Shown piece after piece: positions 1-10,851 of a DNA stretch of 64,000 bases (position 1 is its first letter; each line of letters opens with the position of its first letter). Source of the stretch: Morella rubra (taxonomy: Eukaryota; Streptophyta; Magnoliopsida; Fagales; Myricaceae); NCBI GenBank assembly GCA_003952965.2, contig RXIC02000492.1, positions 186,001-250,000 of the forward strand. Direction: 5' to 3'. The notes beneath the pieces are model-generated. The model did not search any database. It had not been told where the DNA came from and was given only the letters and a program-made list of their open reading frames with translations. Position numbers and translations under genes: made by a program.

Positions 1-1934
1 GTTGGAAAGCTAAAGCCCGTTGATGTAAAGCGCCTCGCACTTAACGAATTATCAAGTGTAAGAGGCCATGATTGCAGTGCTTTGAGCGCAGATAAAAAGG
101 TTGAGGAGTCAATGATAGGGGTACAAGAGAAAAGCAATTTTGAAGTGACAGGCACCATTGATGAAACAAGAGATGTCAGTCCTGAAAGAGACACACCAGA
201 GGTACTTCTCAGCTGCGATTTGAAGGATAATAAGCCAAAGGACATAGTGAGCACAATTGATGAAAATAACGACAGTCCAGCTGCATCGGTGGAGACAACT
301 CCTATGTCATTGGTTACAACCCCGACTGAAGCAATCCTTCCACTAGCGTCCCCACCACCTTCACCACCTAATTTGCCACATGCAACGGTACCAACGGGAA
401 CACCAGCCGAACTTCCGTCACATGCAGCACCAACGAAACTTCCCCCTTCGCCGCCGCCACCACCCCCCATTGCTTCAGGAACAGTAAGATCAGCTCCACC
501 ACCTCCTCCACCCATGATGACTTCAAAAGGGTCACCCGCACCACAATCTCCGACGATGGCTCTGAAAGGACCGCCGCCGCCACCACCACCATCATTGCCT
601 CTTGCAAATGGAGCTGCGCCTCCACCACCTCCTCTTCTTGGTGGAGCAAAATCCTTACGTCCCAAAAAATCCGCAACTAAATTGAAGAGATCATCCCAAA
701 TGGGTAATCTATATCGGGTTCTTAAGGGAAAGGTGGAAGGATCTAGTGATCTTGACGGTAAATCGCGTAATGGAAGAAAGACCGCGATTCCAGGCAGTGG
801 CGGTGGAAAACAAGGAATGGCTGATGCTCTAGCAGAGATTACACGAAGGTATGCCTTTTGAAGAGCCTAAAACAACGGAAAATCCCTTCCAAGTGCTAGT
901 AGATGTCAAGGAAATAGGACATAAAGGCCAAACATATGACCCGATATATTCTCCCTTTATGTGTCTCAGATCAGGATACTTCCAACAAATTGAAGTTGAT
1001 GTTCAGAAGTATGCAAAGCCAATCACGGAGCTGAAGTCTGCCATTAATACTTTCCGAGCAAAGGACATGACTGAACTGATCAAGTTCCAAAAGAACGTTG
1101 AATCCATTCTTGAGCATTTAACTGATGAATCACAGGTCATGACTATGATATAAGCTTCTTCATTGAACCACTGTTATTTTCCTCGGTCGTCATCAAAGTA
1201 CACTCTGCTACTTTATGGTAATGACAAGCAATTCTTTAAGCTGCAGGTGTTAGCAAGGTTCGAAGGCTTCCCAGTAAAGAAGTTGGAAACATTAAGAACA
1301 GCAGCAGCACTATACTCAAAGTTAGATTCCATATTCACTCAACTACATAATTGGAAGATAGTGGCTCCCTTGGGCCAGCTGCTTGACAACGTTGAACGCT
1401 ACTTCACTAAGGTCATATTGGTTTCCAGAGTTGTACCCAAGTACTTTATGCTCTTCTTCTTCTGTCTCCGCATATTAACAAAATACTAACATATAGATCA
1501 AAGGAGAAGTGGATGCGCTGGAACGAACCAAAGATGAAGAGTCCAAGAAATTTCAGAGTCATAATATCGATTTCGATTTCAATATCCTTATAAGAATCAA
1601 GGAAGCAATGGTGGATGTTTCCTCAAGCTGCATGGAGTGGGCTCTAAAGGTACGTAGTTTAACTAAATATTGCGAAATTAACGACTAACTTCCAAGGCGC
1701 CACTATAATGTCCATATTATGTTGACCATACAGGAGAGTAGAGATGCAAGGGCGACAGAGAAGAAAGAACCAGGATCAAAAAGTAACTCGCGAACGAAGG
1801 GATGTGTGAAAATGCTCTGGAGGGCTTTCCAATTTGCATTTCGAGTCTACACTTTCGCTGGTGGTCACGATGATCGCGCTGACATGCTGACAAGAGAGTT
1901 GGCTCATGAAATAGAGAACGATCCCCACCACTAG
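1..1934 (+). CDS. Proline-rich coiled-coil protein, At4g04980/At1g61080-like (5' partial)
   Basis: The frame is open from base 1, so the gene begins left of the window. Exons by splice consensus: 1-848, 970-1135, 1247-1411, 1497-1649 and 1734-1934; the joined frame stays open to a TAG and gives about 510 visible residues. The first part is acidic and Ser/Thr-rich. A low-complexity segment with several runs of 5-6 prolines follows (bases 340-640), then a basic stretch with RPKKS and the conserved GKQGMADALAEITRR block. Exons 2-5 encode a charged helical region (YFQQIEVDVQKYAKPI onward) that I recognise from plant proteins annotated as uncharacterized At4g04980-like or hydroxyproline-rich. The family resembles the actin-linked CHUP1 group in layout, but the function is not established and I assign none. 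Confidence 0.85.
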
Positions 1935-4037
1935 CGACTCCTTTCTACTTTCGCAACCGCAAAAGCACAAAACCACACTACAGTATAAAATGTACTCTGC
2001 ATATTTGTGGCAAATTACCTACATGCTGAAGCATCCCAGCCCAGTAAATGCTGCATTTTGCTACAATTGCTCAGGTTGCAATGATTTTGGTAAGTTTATC
2101 TCAGTAAGTTAGGACTTTGGGTTTCATAAGTTTCGATTTTCCGATCGAGAAACTTCAAATTGCAGCATCACTACTTCAGTTTGTAATATTTCTGTGTTGG
2201 AGTTTCGACTTTCGGTTAGTGGTTCTGTAATTTTTTGAACACAATCATCCCATAGGGGATATTTTACGTTATGGTGCTTGCTTGCTAGTTGGACCTTTAC
2301 AAATGTGTCTATTGAGGTAGTCAATTCAACATACTAGGCAATTATCCTACGACGTTTTTGCTCTTTTCGTTTGCAGTTCAGGACACAGAGATCGTGTCGC
2401 CCATGGAAGAGTCGGACCTTTACAGATAGATGTTTTTCTCGAGGTTGATTCAATCTATAAACTCAGTTATCTGATCACTGTGTTTCGCTCTTTTCGAATG
2501 CAGTTTCCGAGCACAGAGATCGTGTCGCCCATGGAAGGAATAATCATCGTATGCTCATTTTACTAGTTGAACTTGTACAAGTAGAGACAAAGCTAGGTGC
2601 TCTTCACTATGGGGCCTGGAGGCTGGATCAGTTGGATGAGAGTTCTGAAAACAGTGACGTAAAATTACGAACAATTTTCAATTTTCCTCGCGTTTCTCTC
2701 GCCCTCTCCTCTCCGGCCTTTCCTACGGGCTCAATTCTCAATTAATGGCCCAGGTCAACAATTTTCCTCCATGAGCCCAAACTTTCCTTTTTGGGCTCAT
2801 TCAGCGCCTCTTATAGGCACAGACTTTCCGGCCCTCTGTTGAGCCCAACTTTCATTCTCTACTTTTTGGGCCCCATAATTCCTTTAACACCTTCCGTCTC
2901 TATTAGCCTTTTTTTGTTTTTTTTGCTAAATCAGTCTCTATTAGCTTTAGGACGACAAGTACTTCGTTTTCTCACTTTGGGCCAATCTCAATCCCTCCTT
3001 CCGGGTCAATGACTCAAATTAGTACCGCTTTAATTGTTTGGCAAATTTTCATTCCCCTTCAGGCGGCCTAGTCCAATTCTATTGGGCCCTAGTCCAGTAA
3101 TTTTTTAATTCGTCCTGATCTTTTCCAACCGACACCTGCCCTTTTTGTTTTGGTCCAAGTGTTATATAACCGGATTGGTTTTTTTTTTGAATGGTTGGGT
3201 TTCTTCCGAGTCCACGGTCTGATCCATTCTTCTTTTTATATCGTGGGTCTCTTTCAACATATTTAGCTAATTGATTTCAGTTGAGTAGTTTGGAATTTGG
3301 CCCAATACCATCTTGTTTAGATTGAGCGATTCTAGCAGACTAGACACATCTCCTGATTGAGGGTGAAAACCATGCACATTTCTTCATTCTTAATTAACCA
3401 ACGACAACTTAGTGCCTCAGGCGAAAGCCATGTATACATCATGCCACTTTCGCATAAAGAATTTGGTTAATTAATAATTAGGTGCGTGTCCAATTAAATG
3501 CTGTTTAAAGTTCCTGAAGAAAAAGAGAAACTTTACTGCCAGCCAGTTACATATGGTCATCTTGATCAGCCACGCGATGTCATTTAGGTAATGCTGAGTA
3601 TTTATTTGAAGAAGCCAAAAGTTGAGGAAAGCACGTTTTGGACCAAGACATGAATATTCGAATCTGGACGTGCAAGTTGTCTATTGCTAATTCTTGTGTG
3701 AACTTTAGGGTTTATTTATTATTATTGGGTGCTTATTCTAGGCATTTAGTCGTATCTCTAGTTGTTGGACATAGGAAAATGGGTCCACGTGCAATTTAAT
3801 AAAGTACTCGGTACCGAGCTGATCAAAAGCGCGCGAAAGCTTGCAATCGCGCGATTCGATCGTGGATGCCGGTCAGAAGTTAGCTTTTAATAATCAAATT
3901 GGTTTTCATTAATTAATTAAATTAAATTAAGTCATAGATTCCGTTAACCAAACTTCTAACACAACGAGCTGTAGGCGGCCATGTTAATGACTGCATTAAT
4001 TGATAGGCATCAAAACCGTGTATCCCCAGAAAATACG
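1935..4037. other. Intergenic, no gene seen; diverged tandem repeats
   Basis: No ORF with recognisable homology. Positions about 2285-2410 and 2412-2538 are diverged tandem copies: each has a GGACCTTTACA start and ends with CACAGAGATCGTGTCGCCC, and a third partial start follows near 2566. From 2660 to 3350 the DNA is rich in TTGGGC/GGGCC words and pyrimidine runs. Open frames here are short and have no codon-use or family support. Confidence 0.6.
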
Positions 4038-4038
4038 G

Positions 4039-4206
4039 GGAGTGTTTGTTTGTCAATATTTTCGAAATTTTAGAAATTTTTAATTTATTGAGATTTGTTG
4101 AGGTTTGTAAAAGGTAGAGTATGTATATATAAAAGTTAAAAATTTTGGAGTGTATTTATTTTGCTGAAATTTCTATACCTCAAAATATTAGAGAAACAAA
4201 CGTGAG
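4039..4206. mobile_element. MITE-like element with GTGTTTGTTTG inverted ends
   Basis: The left end reads AGTGTTTGTTTGTCAATATTTT. The right end reads AAAATATTAGAGAAACAAACG, which is its imperfect reverse complement. The interior is AT-rich and non-coding. Length (about 168 bp) and ends fit the small non-autonomous DNA elements common in plant intergenic DNA. The target duplication is not clear. Confidence 0.55.
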
Positions 4207-4988
4207 TAACTCAGTTGGTCAAAAAAAAAAAAGAAGTACGCGCGCTCAATTAGTGCCTTAGATATATCTTTACTTAAATTGGTCATGTACATTCAATCCA
4301 TTTGGACCTCTCGCATCATATATTTTATGGCGTGCTGAAAGGAAATTCACCAACATAAATTAAAATGAATGAGGTGATTTAAGAAGGGTGGCTATCCAAA
4401 TAATGAACAATATCTAGTTCTTATCCTTTTGGGTACAAGGAGCTTGCTCATAAAAATTCACCAAAATTTTCTGGAGGTCAGAAAAATCTACTAGCTAGGC
4501 TTTGAACGTCAAACATGTTTACCACGCTCATCCTAGCTAGTCCAAATGCTCTCACAGCTTAGAGCTAATTCTCCACTTTCAGTGATCAGACACATTTATA
4601 AATTTATAAGAGAGGAGCCCTATGTAAATTACTCACTTACCAAATCTCTAATTTCACACCTACAACATGAGAATTAGCTACATGTAGAGGAAGAAAATAG
4701 GGCATCAGTACTGATCTCGAAACGTGCCAGACGCGCGGGTCATATATGCACCTAATTGCTTATTTTTTATAGACTATATGGACCAAGAAAGAAAGGGAAA
4801 GATAAGAGGAAAACTAATATTCAAAGATGGAACAAGAATATTAACAGATAAAGTTGCTCAATCTCTGGGAAAAGTACACAGTCACCGGTAGGAATTCAGA
4901 ATAACAAAAGCAGATCGTGATGATAGCGAATTAAGGGAGAATTGCATGCATCACATGCAGTTATTAATGTCAAAAATTAATTTCGAGT
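4207..4988. other. 3' flank of the PPO gene, nothing else seen
   Basis: AT-rich DNA downstream of the reverse-strand PPO stop. It should contain the PPO 3' UTR and polyadenylation site. I saw no other gene or repeat structure. Confidence 0.5.
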
Positions 4989-6824
4989 TCAAGAAATAAG
5001 CTCAATCTTGATTCCTGCAATGGAGGCTTTCCCTTTCCCATACCGTGGCACTATAGTTACCACCACACTGTCGTCATCTTCAGCTCCCAAGTCCTCCAAC
5101 AAGTCGGTGATCGCTAACCTCAAGCAGGTGTTCATCTTCTTCCTATGCTTGTGCTTGTGCGGCACGTTCACAAAGCTTCCTGCAAACTCTGTGTTGGCTG
5201 GACCGCTGGGCGAGTCGTGCTCATCGTTAACATAAACGTCAAACTTTACCACCGCATCTCTCTCAAACTCAATACCTTCAATCACTAACACTTCCTCCTC
5301 GTCTTCCTTTTCTTTTTTGCTCCTGGATTTACTGGGCCGAGGGACCAAAGTACTTATCACTTGGTCCAAAACAATCGGAAACTTAACGCTTGTCGATGTT
5401 TCTGCCGCATGTGCTACATCCCCTTTTCCTAAATGTAAAAACTTCTTTACTTTCTGTATAGCTACCTTGGATTTGCGAGGAGTCGGCTTAGTGTTTAGCC
5501 ATGGAATATCGACATCTTGGTAAACGTACCCCAGATTTGTAGTTTGAAGGCAGTCCTGAACCTTCACGCGAATAGGCTGTCCATTTTCATCGTAGAAGAG
5601 AAAACTGGCGTTTAACCAATCTGGGTCTGTGTAATCAGTTCGTTTCCCTCCTAATGTCTTCCATATGGCCCACATTCGATCCACATTGGAGTGGTGAGCG
5701 AAAAAGATTGGATCTCTACCGGCCGAGTAGAAGTTCCCCATGTCCTCCAGATTAGGCTGGCTTGTGTCACCGCACCATATATGCACGGGACCATGGGGAG
5801 TGTTCTCGATTGCGCCAGCACCTGGATCGGACTCATCCCCGGCACGGTAAGCGCTGCCGAGAAATAGCTGAGCATTCTTGCCATTGGACACCATTTGCCG
5901 GTACATAATGTTCAGGTTGCTAGAGAATTGGTCCTCATTTGTTGTTGACTCGTCGGTACCGTTGTAGTTAAGGTCGATGAGAGTCGGTGGCTGGTGGTTG
6001 GCGTTTCGCAGAGCATCATAGAGGGGTGACTTGGGGTCGGCATAAATGGCTGGCAACTGCATGCCAGCTGGGGAGTCCCAGTTCCAGAATGGTATGGCAA
6101 ATGTGGGATCGTCAATCAACTTGCCCAAGATCTTCTCGTAGAAGTACAAGTAATAGCGATGGAAAGGAAAGAAGAGCCAGGAATTATGAACTTGGAGGTC
6201 AAGGTTTGGAAAACCGACTTGGTGGTATGCCCCGTCACAATAGGCGCAATGAACGTTGGCTTGCTGCATAAAACTACGTGGGTCATCAGCCGGGAGAGCT
6301 TTCATGAGCTCAATGGCTTTGTTATATTTGGCTATGTATTCCTTGTCAGCCAAATGAGCAGCAGGCCTAACGCGCAAGGGAGAGTTTTGAGAAGGTAGTC
6401 GAAAGTCTATGATATTTGTCGACGACGGTGGGCAGCAGTTGGTTTGTTTTGCGCCGGCAGGCAAGTCTGCCTTGCCACACTTTGTTAGGTCAGGCGCGGA
6501 CAGCGGAGCCGCCACAGCAAACGGGTCATTGTAAAGACTGGCAGCACCATAGAGGCCTCCGAGACCAATGAGCACATCTCTCCTATCGAACTTTCCTTGA
6601 GAAGGTAATTGTTCATCTTTGGAGCTCGGGGTAAGGTTTTGGTCACTATTTGTGGCTTTGCATGCCACCCTGGGAACCTGGTTACGGTTCCACTTTCCAA
6701 CTTTTGAAGTATGGGTCTTTTTTGGAAAGTATGGTCGGAGAGCGAAGGTGGGAATGGTGGTGGCGGTAGTGGCAGCCACCGTGTTGGTGGTAGCGAGGGG
6801 TGGTTGAGGAGAGAAAGAAGCCAT
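4989..6824 (-). CDS. PPO: Polyphenol oxidase, chloroplast/thylakoid lumen
   Basis: Intronless 611-residue protein that oxidises mono- and o-diphenols to quinones. I chose the ATG at 6824 because it has a strong context (CCATGGCT) and starts a Ser/Thr-rich transit peptide; an in-frame ATG at 6998 would add 58 unusual residues. The stroma-targeting part is followed by a twin-Arg thylakoid signal (RRDVLIGLGG, residues 81-90) and an AVAA cleavage site near 106. CuA ligands are His192, His213 and His222, with the thioether Cys at 196 (HCAYC). CuB has HGPVH (His344, His348) and the FFAHHSN block (His377/378). The PPO1_DWL domain starts near 402 and the KFDV domain at 527. All copper ligands are present, so the enzyme should be active. 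Paralogues are often wound- or jasmonate-induced; the sequence does not show this directly. Confidence 0.96.
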   Translation of the reverse strand: MASFSPQPPLATTNTVAATTATTIPTFALRPYFPKKTHTSKVGKWNRNQVPRVACKATNSDQNLTPSSKDEQLPSQGKFDRRDVLIGLGGLYGAASLYNDPFAVAAPLSAPDLTKCGKADLPAGAKQTNCCPPSSTNIIDFRLPSQNSPLRVRPAAHLADKEYIAKYNKAIELMKALPADDPRSFMQQANVHCAYCDGAYHQVGFPNLDLQVHNSWLFFPFHRYYLYFYEKILGKLIDDPTFAIPFWNWDSPAGMQLPAIYADPKSPLYDALRNANHQPPTLIDLNYNGTDESTTNEDQFSSNLNIMYRQMVSNGKNAQLFLGSAYRAGDESDPGAGAIENTPHGPVHIWCGDTSQPNLEDMGNFYSAGRDPIFFAHHSNVDRMWAIWKTLGGKRTDYTDPDWLNASFLFYDENGQPIRVKVQDCLQTTNLGYVYQDVDIPWLNTKPTPRKSKVAIQKVKKFLHLGKGDVAHAAETSTSVKFPIVLDQVISTLVPRPSKSRSKKEKEDEEEVLVIEGIEFERDAVVKFDVYVNDEHDSPSGPANTEFAGSFVNVPHKHKHRKKMNTCLRLAITDLLEDLGAEDDDSVVVTIVPRYGKGKASIAGIKIELIS

Positions 6825-6862
6825 GGGTGGTTTTGGTGTGGAGAGAAGGATTAAGGGCTTTG

Positions 6863-6872
6863 TTTTTATAAT
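6863..6872 (-). promoter_or_regulatory. TATA-like box upstream of PPO
   Basis: The reverse strand reads TTATAAAAAC about 40-50 bases before the chosen ATG. If used, the leader would be very short. The CT/GT-rich tract further upstream may instead lie in a longer leader, so this is tentative. Confidence 0.3.
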
Positions 6873-6915
6873 AGAACTCAGTAAGACTTTTCTTAATGTG
6901 AACTGGGAAAAATAA

Positions 6916-6951
6916 AACACACACACAGAGAGAGAGAGAGAGAAAAAAAAA
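6916..6951. repeat. Compound microsatellite (CA)n(GA)n(A)n
   Basis: CA repeats pass directly into GA repeats and then an A run. On the PPO strand this is a CT-rich tract just upstream of the gene, probably in the leader or proximal promoter. It is likely polymorphic. Confidence 0.85.
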
Positions 6952-6998
6952 TGAAGAGGACTTTTCTTCTTATCCTCAGGTATTGTCAATTGATCCAA

Positions 6999-9900
6999 GT
7001 TGACAAAATAAAATAGCTAGTTATACTTACAACCGCATCTGGAATATAATGGAGCAGCCTTGAAACTTAAGAATATTCTACTTTCTGATTAAGTTAATTA
7101 GGCAGAATTTTAATGCCCGAGGCATTTCTTGTTAGGTTGTTTATGGAAGGCGATGGCTACAAATGTCCCACATTGGGGAAGATCAGTGTGTTTGTTCAGT
7201 CCATTGAGAGCGAGGATCAATGGAAAGCTTATGGAGTACTTAATCTCAAGAGTGGGTTTAAAGCAAGAAGCTAGCGAAAGCAAATTGGTAGCTAGGGGGG
7301 AAAAAGAGGCGCAACGAAGACTCTGATCGCGAGTACATATTTTCCAAAAAGGGCAGCTGGACACCAATGTACTCCAAGACAGTCCAAGTTCCTTACGTAA
7401 TTAGAATAATATGATCTCCGGATGTTTCGTCCCTGGATCAAATTAGTTAAGGCTTCGCTAGCTTCTGCTACAATTTCTATCTGCTTCGATAGTGCAGCTT
7501 GGTCGTGATCCCTGATCATTAGCAGTATTCAGCCATTCCTCAATGCGGCCTAATAAGTCTCGGCCGGGACCGGGACTGGATTAATTTGCATGCAGTACTT
7601 CATATATCTGGAACGTGGTTACTGCAAATCATGCTCTAAATTAAACACGAGATGCACGTGCAAAAAAGTTAACGTGGTGGCTGGGAGGAGAAGCTAGCTT
7701 TGCTCAGTGAAAGGGTGACTGTAACTCTAGAATTTTGCTGAGACACGCATAGTCTAAAATTCGCATGCCCAGTGCTAACGTTCTGGTTCGGCGATTGGCT
7801 ATTTCAATACTTTGGACGATTACCAATAAGTAAGCGCTTTGATTGGGTAAAACATAGAGGGTCGATGTTGATTCTTGCTCAACGGCCTGCAGATAAGATT
7901 TTGTGACATGGTTGCTTGTCAACCTTTTCAAGTCATTTTTTTCTTCATTGCCTGCAGGTAGTTTGATTCACACATATAGCTAGATAACGATCGAATTAGG
8001 CATGGTTGCTTATAAGCTTTTTCTACATTGGACAGCTACATTAATCAAACTGGTTTGAATGGGCATGGTATATATATGATTTGTTAATTGTTTTCAGTTC
8101 TTGAAATACGAATTATATATGTGGCTCTCGGTCATTTCCCTTCTTCTGTTTGACTGTTTCAATGGTCCATGGAGCCATGGAGGTTGAGACAAGTAGCTAG
8201 CTAGTCTAGAAAACTATGAATAAAATATACTTTCTACCATCTTAGATCTATAATCGAGAACCGACTTTTATTTCCATTGGATAAGTCAGACCGATGAATT
8301 AAAGTTCAATATTTTTCTGAGTTATTAAAATTGATCATAAGGAGTAGGGCGCAGGAATGCAGAGCCTAAGGTACAACTCCAAAGACAAAAGGTCAAACAA
8401 GGTGGGCATCATGCTAATAATCGAAAACCGCAACATGGCCATCACGACGTCACATGGTTTCAATTAATCAGTTAATTAAGCAAAGTCACCAGCGATCCTA
8501 GCCTTTATTTCCGCGGTCTTCTATTTAATATTTTGCAACTGGGTATGCTGTGCATTAATGGGGTGCATGCATCTAGCTTATACAATGTGGAGAACGAATA
8601 AACGTACCTATAATCGATGGTCCACATGCTACGACTTGCAGATCGAGGCATGAACTTCTATTGATCACCGGCTGTTCCGCATTACGATGCACATATATAT
8701 ATATAGAAAGATCTCCTCGAACAAGCGGATTAGTTACATATAATCCCAAATTGAATTAAATAATCATCCAGACTATTCTCCCTTTACACCCCTATTGGAT
8801 AAACATGAAGGGATGTTGGAGGTCTGATGATCATGAAGTATACTATATTAATTCTACACGTCATTTTTCATAAGATCACATTAATAAATACACAACCTAC
8901 TCCAATGCTACTAACCCCAGTGGGATTTGGTACAACTACATTAATTGCAAAGTAAAATGACCTCATTCCCCGACCATCTTCTCACATGTACTGAGGTAGG
9001 TTCCTTGTATACGCGGGCTTAATTATATTATACTGTTGGGGCTTCGAAATAGGAAAGAGAAAACAAACGCATCAATATGCTATCTAGCTAGGAAAGATGT
9101 GCTAAGGGTTAATTCATCCAACGGGCACACACAGAGCAAGAGATAGATCAGATGCTTACCGTCTATATATGTTTTAATATACGTACTGGGCGCCGCCACT
9201 TCCTGTTTTAAAATAGGTTTAGTTGTCATTGGCCAGTTAAATTCAAAAGACACCTAATAAATGCCATTCATTAAGCTGAGGGATTGAAAAAGGATTGGAA
9301 AGAGATCAGCAGCACATGCACTTTGCTAGAAGCCAGACAAACGCTGATCAAAAAGACTCAGATTAATTTAAAGAGAGACTAAAAAAGTAATGCTTGTGGT
9401 CGTACCAATTAATACTGAGAGGGTGTGCCTACAATATAACTTCCTGTTGAGATTACTCCAAACTGCAAGACACCTAGTCCTTCGGACTTCGGAGCTAGCC
9501 GATTTACGTACCCTGCAGAAATAACGGCTTGGTTTTGAAGAAACCCAATTCTAAAGAGTGTTGATCTTTCAATGGCGTGGTTTGCGACCCAAGAATGCTT
9601 AAAATGGGCCGGCGTCGATAAAACGAGAAGTCTTACGTCGTATCTTGAGAAGCATACATGACATGTGAGCTACATATAAAATATCTAGCACGCACACAAA
9701 ATTTTTGGAGATGTGAGAAAGGAAATGGAAGGAGCTGGAGAGAAGAGAGGACGACAGTCGACAAGAGGTTAGGAGAGGAAAAAGGGTTTAGACGTACTAC
9801 GCCATGTAGAGATGACTCAGGAGGTCCACTGGAGATCGATTTATAACGCTCTCCTAATTGTGTTTGTACAGTACTATCTAGAAAGCCTAATTTCTTGAGA

Positions 9901-10600
9901 GTACACACAGACTCCTGTTAGATCAGCGAGTACACAGATTTAGTAGTACAATCCAGTACGCTTTAACACATATCTCCTGCGATTAGATTACCTCTTTCAA
10001 TGTCAAACATATGGGAATCATTTCGGACGGACGCGTGGATCTTTCATCCATAAACAATACAACTAATCTCAGCGATATCCGTAATTATATTGCTCACCTA
10101 ATTGATGTATAGAAAGGATGTCTGAAAATTTGAAATGTCAAACGCCGTAGTTTGTTTATGGCACTTACTATAATTGAGGTGAATAAATTAAGGATTTCTG
10201 AGGTCCCTTTATTTATCCTAGAAACTGTTGGAAAAGAATAATAATATTTCCGTTTCCGGGTCCTCGGAAAAGAAGAGCATAGGAACAAATTTGCTAAGAA
10301 AAAGAAAAAAAAAGTGGATACTGGACTTGATCAAGTTTTCGGCCTGCTCCAAGCGGAAAATCACCAACATCAACAAGTAGCCCACTTAAGGTTTAGCTTG
10401 GTGGGATTGATTTGGGCTGGCCCAATATGTAGCAAGTAGACGTCATAGATAAACGAACTGAGTCAGGACTATGCTTTTCCCGCGGACAGCCCTTTGCTCT
10501 CACCGTGCGCTACACTTGTCATAGAAAAGCCCATCTCAAGTTTTCCTGATTCTGCTTGATCAAAAGTAACCGCTGTTTGAAAATTTGCCTCCCAAGGCTC
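6999..10600. other. Long intergenic stretch, no gene found
   Basis: 3.6 kb without a convincing gene. It includes the upstream region of PPO on the left. Short ORFs show no family resemblance. A TATATATATATA run lies near 8693. A single snRNA-promoter-like word (TCCCACATTG near 7167) has no fitting TATA spacing. Confidence 0.55.
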
Positions 10601-10851
10601 CACCCAGAACGTGGGGGAGTTTTTGGAGGTAAACTGCCACCCAAATTTAGATTATATAAGCTTGAAATTCTTAGCTAGGTTCGTCACGTCCCTAAACTGG
10701 TCCATAGTAACTCCAACGACTTAGGGACTGGGGTGATAGCACCATGGCCTATAGTTTTCTTCACAGCCATAATAGGACATTTCTCTTCCACTCCCTTCAC
10801 CTCAAGCTCTGCCTGCAATCCGCCTGAGGCTGCGTATGATCATATTTCACC

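Noticed and set aside
368-676. Reverse-strand ORF of 102 codons
   Set aside because: It is the shadow of the proline-codon-rich exon on the other strand; CCN-rich coding sequence keeps the opposite strand open.
5008-6700. Several forward and reverse ORFs inside the PPO gene
   Set aside because: All overlap the 611-residue PPO frame, which has complete copper-site motifs; the others have no family match.
7163-7176. TCCCACATTG resembling the upstream element of plant snRNA genes
   Set aside because: No TATA at the required spacing and no recognisable U-RNA sequence follows.
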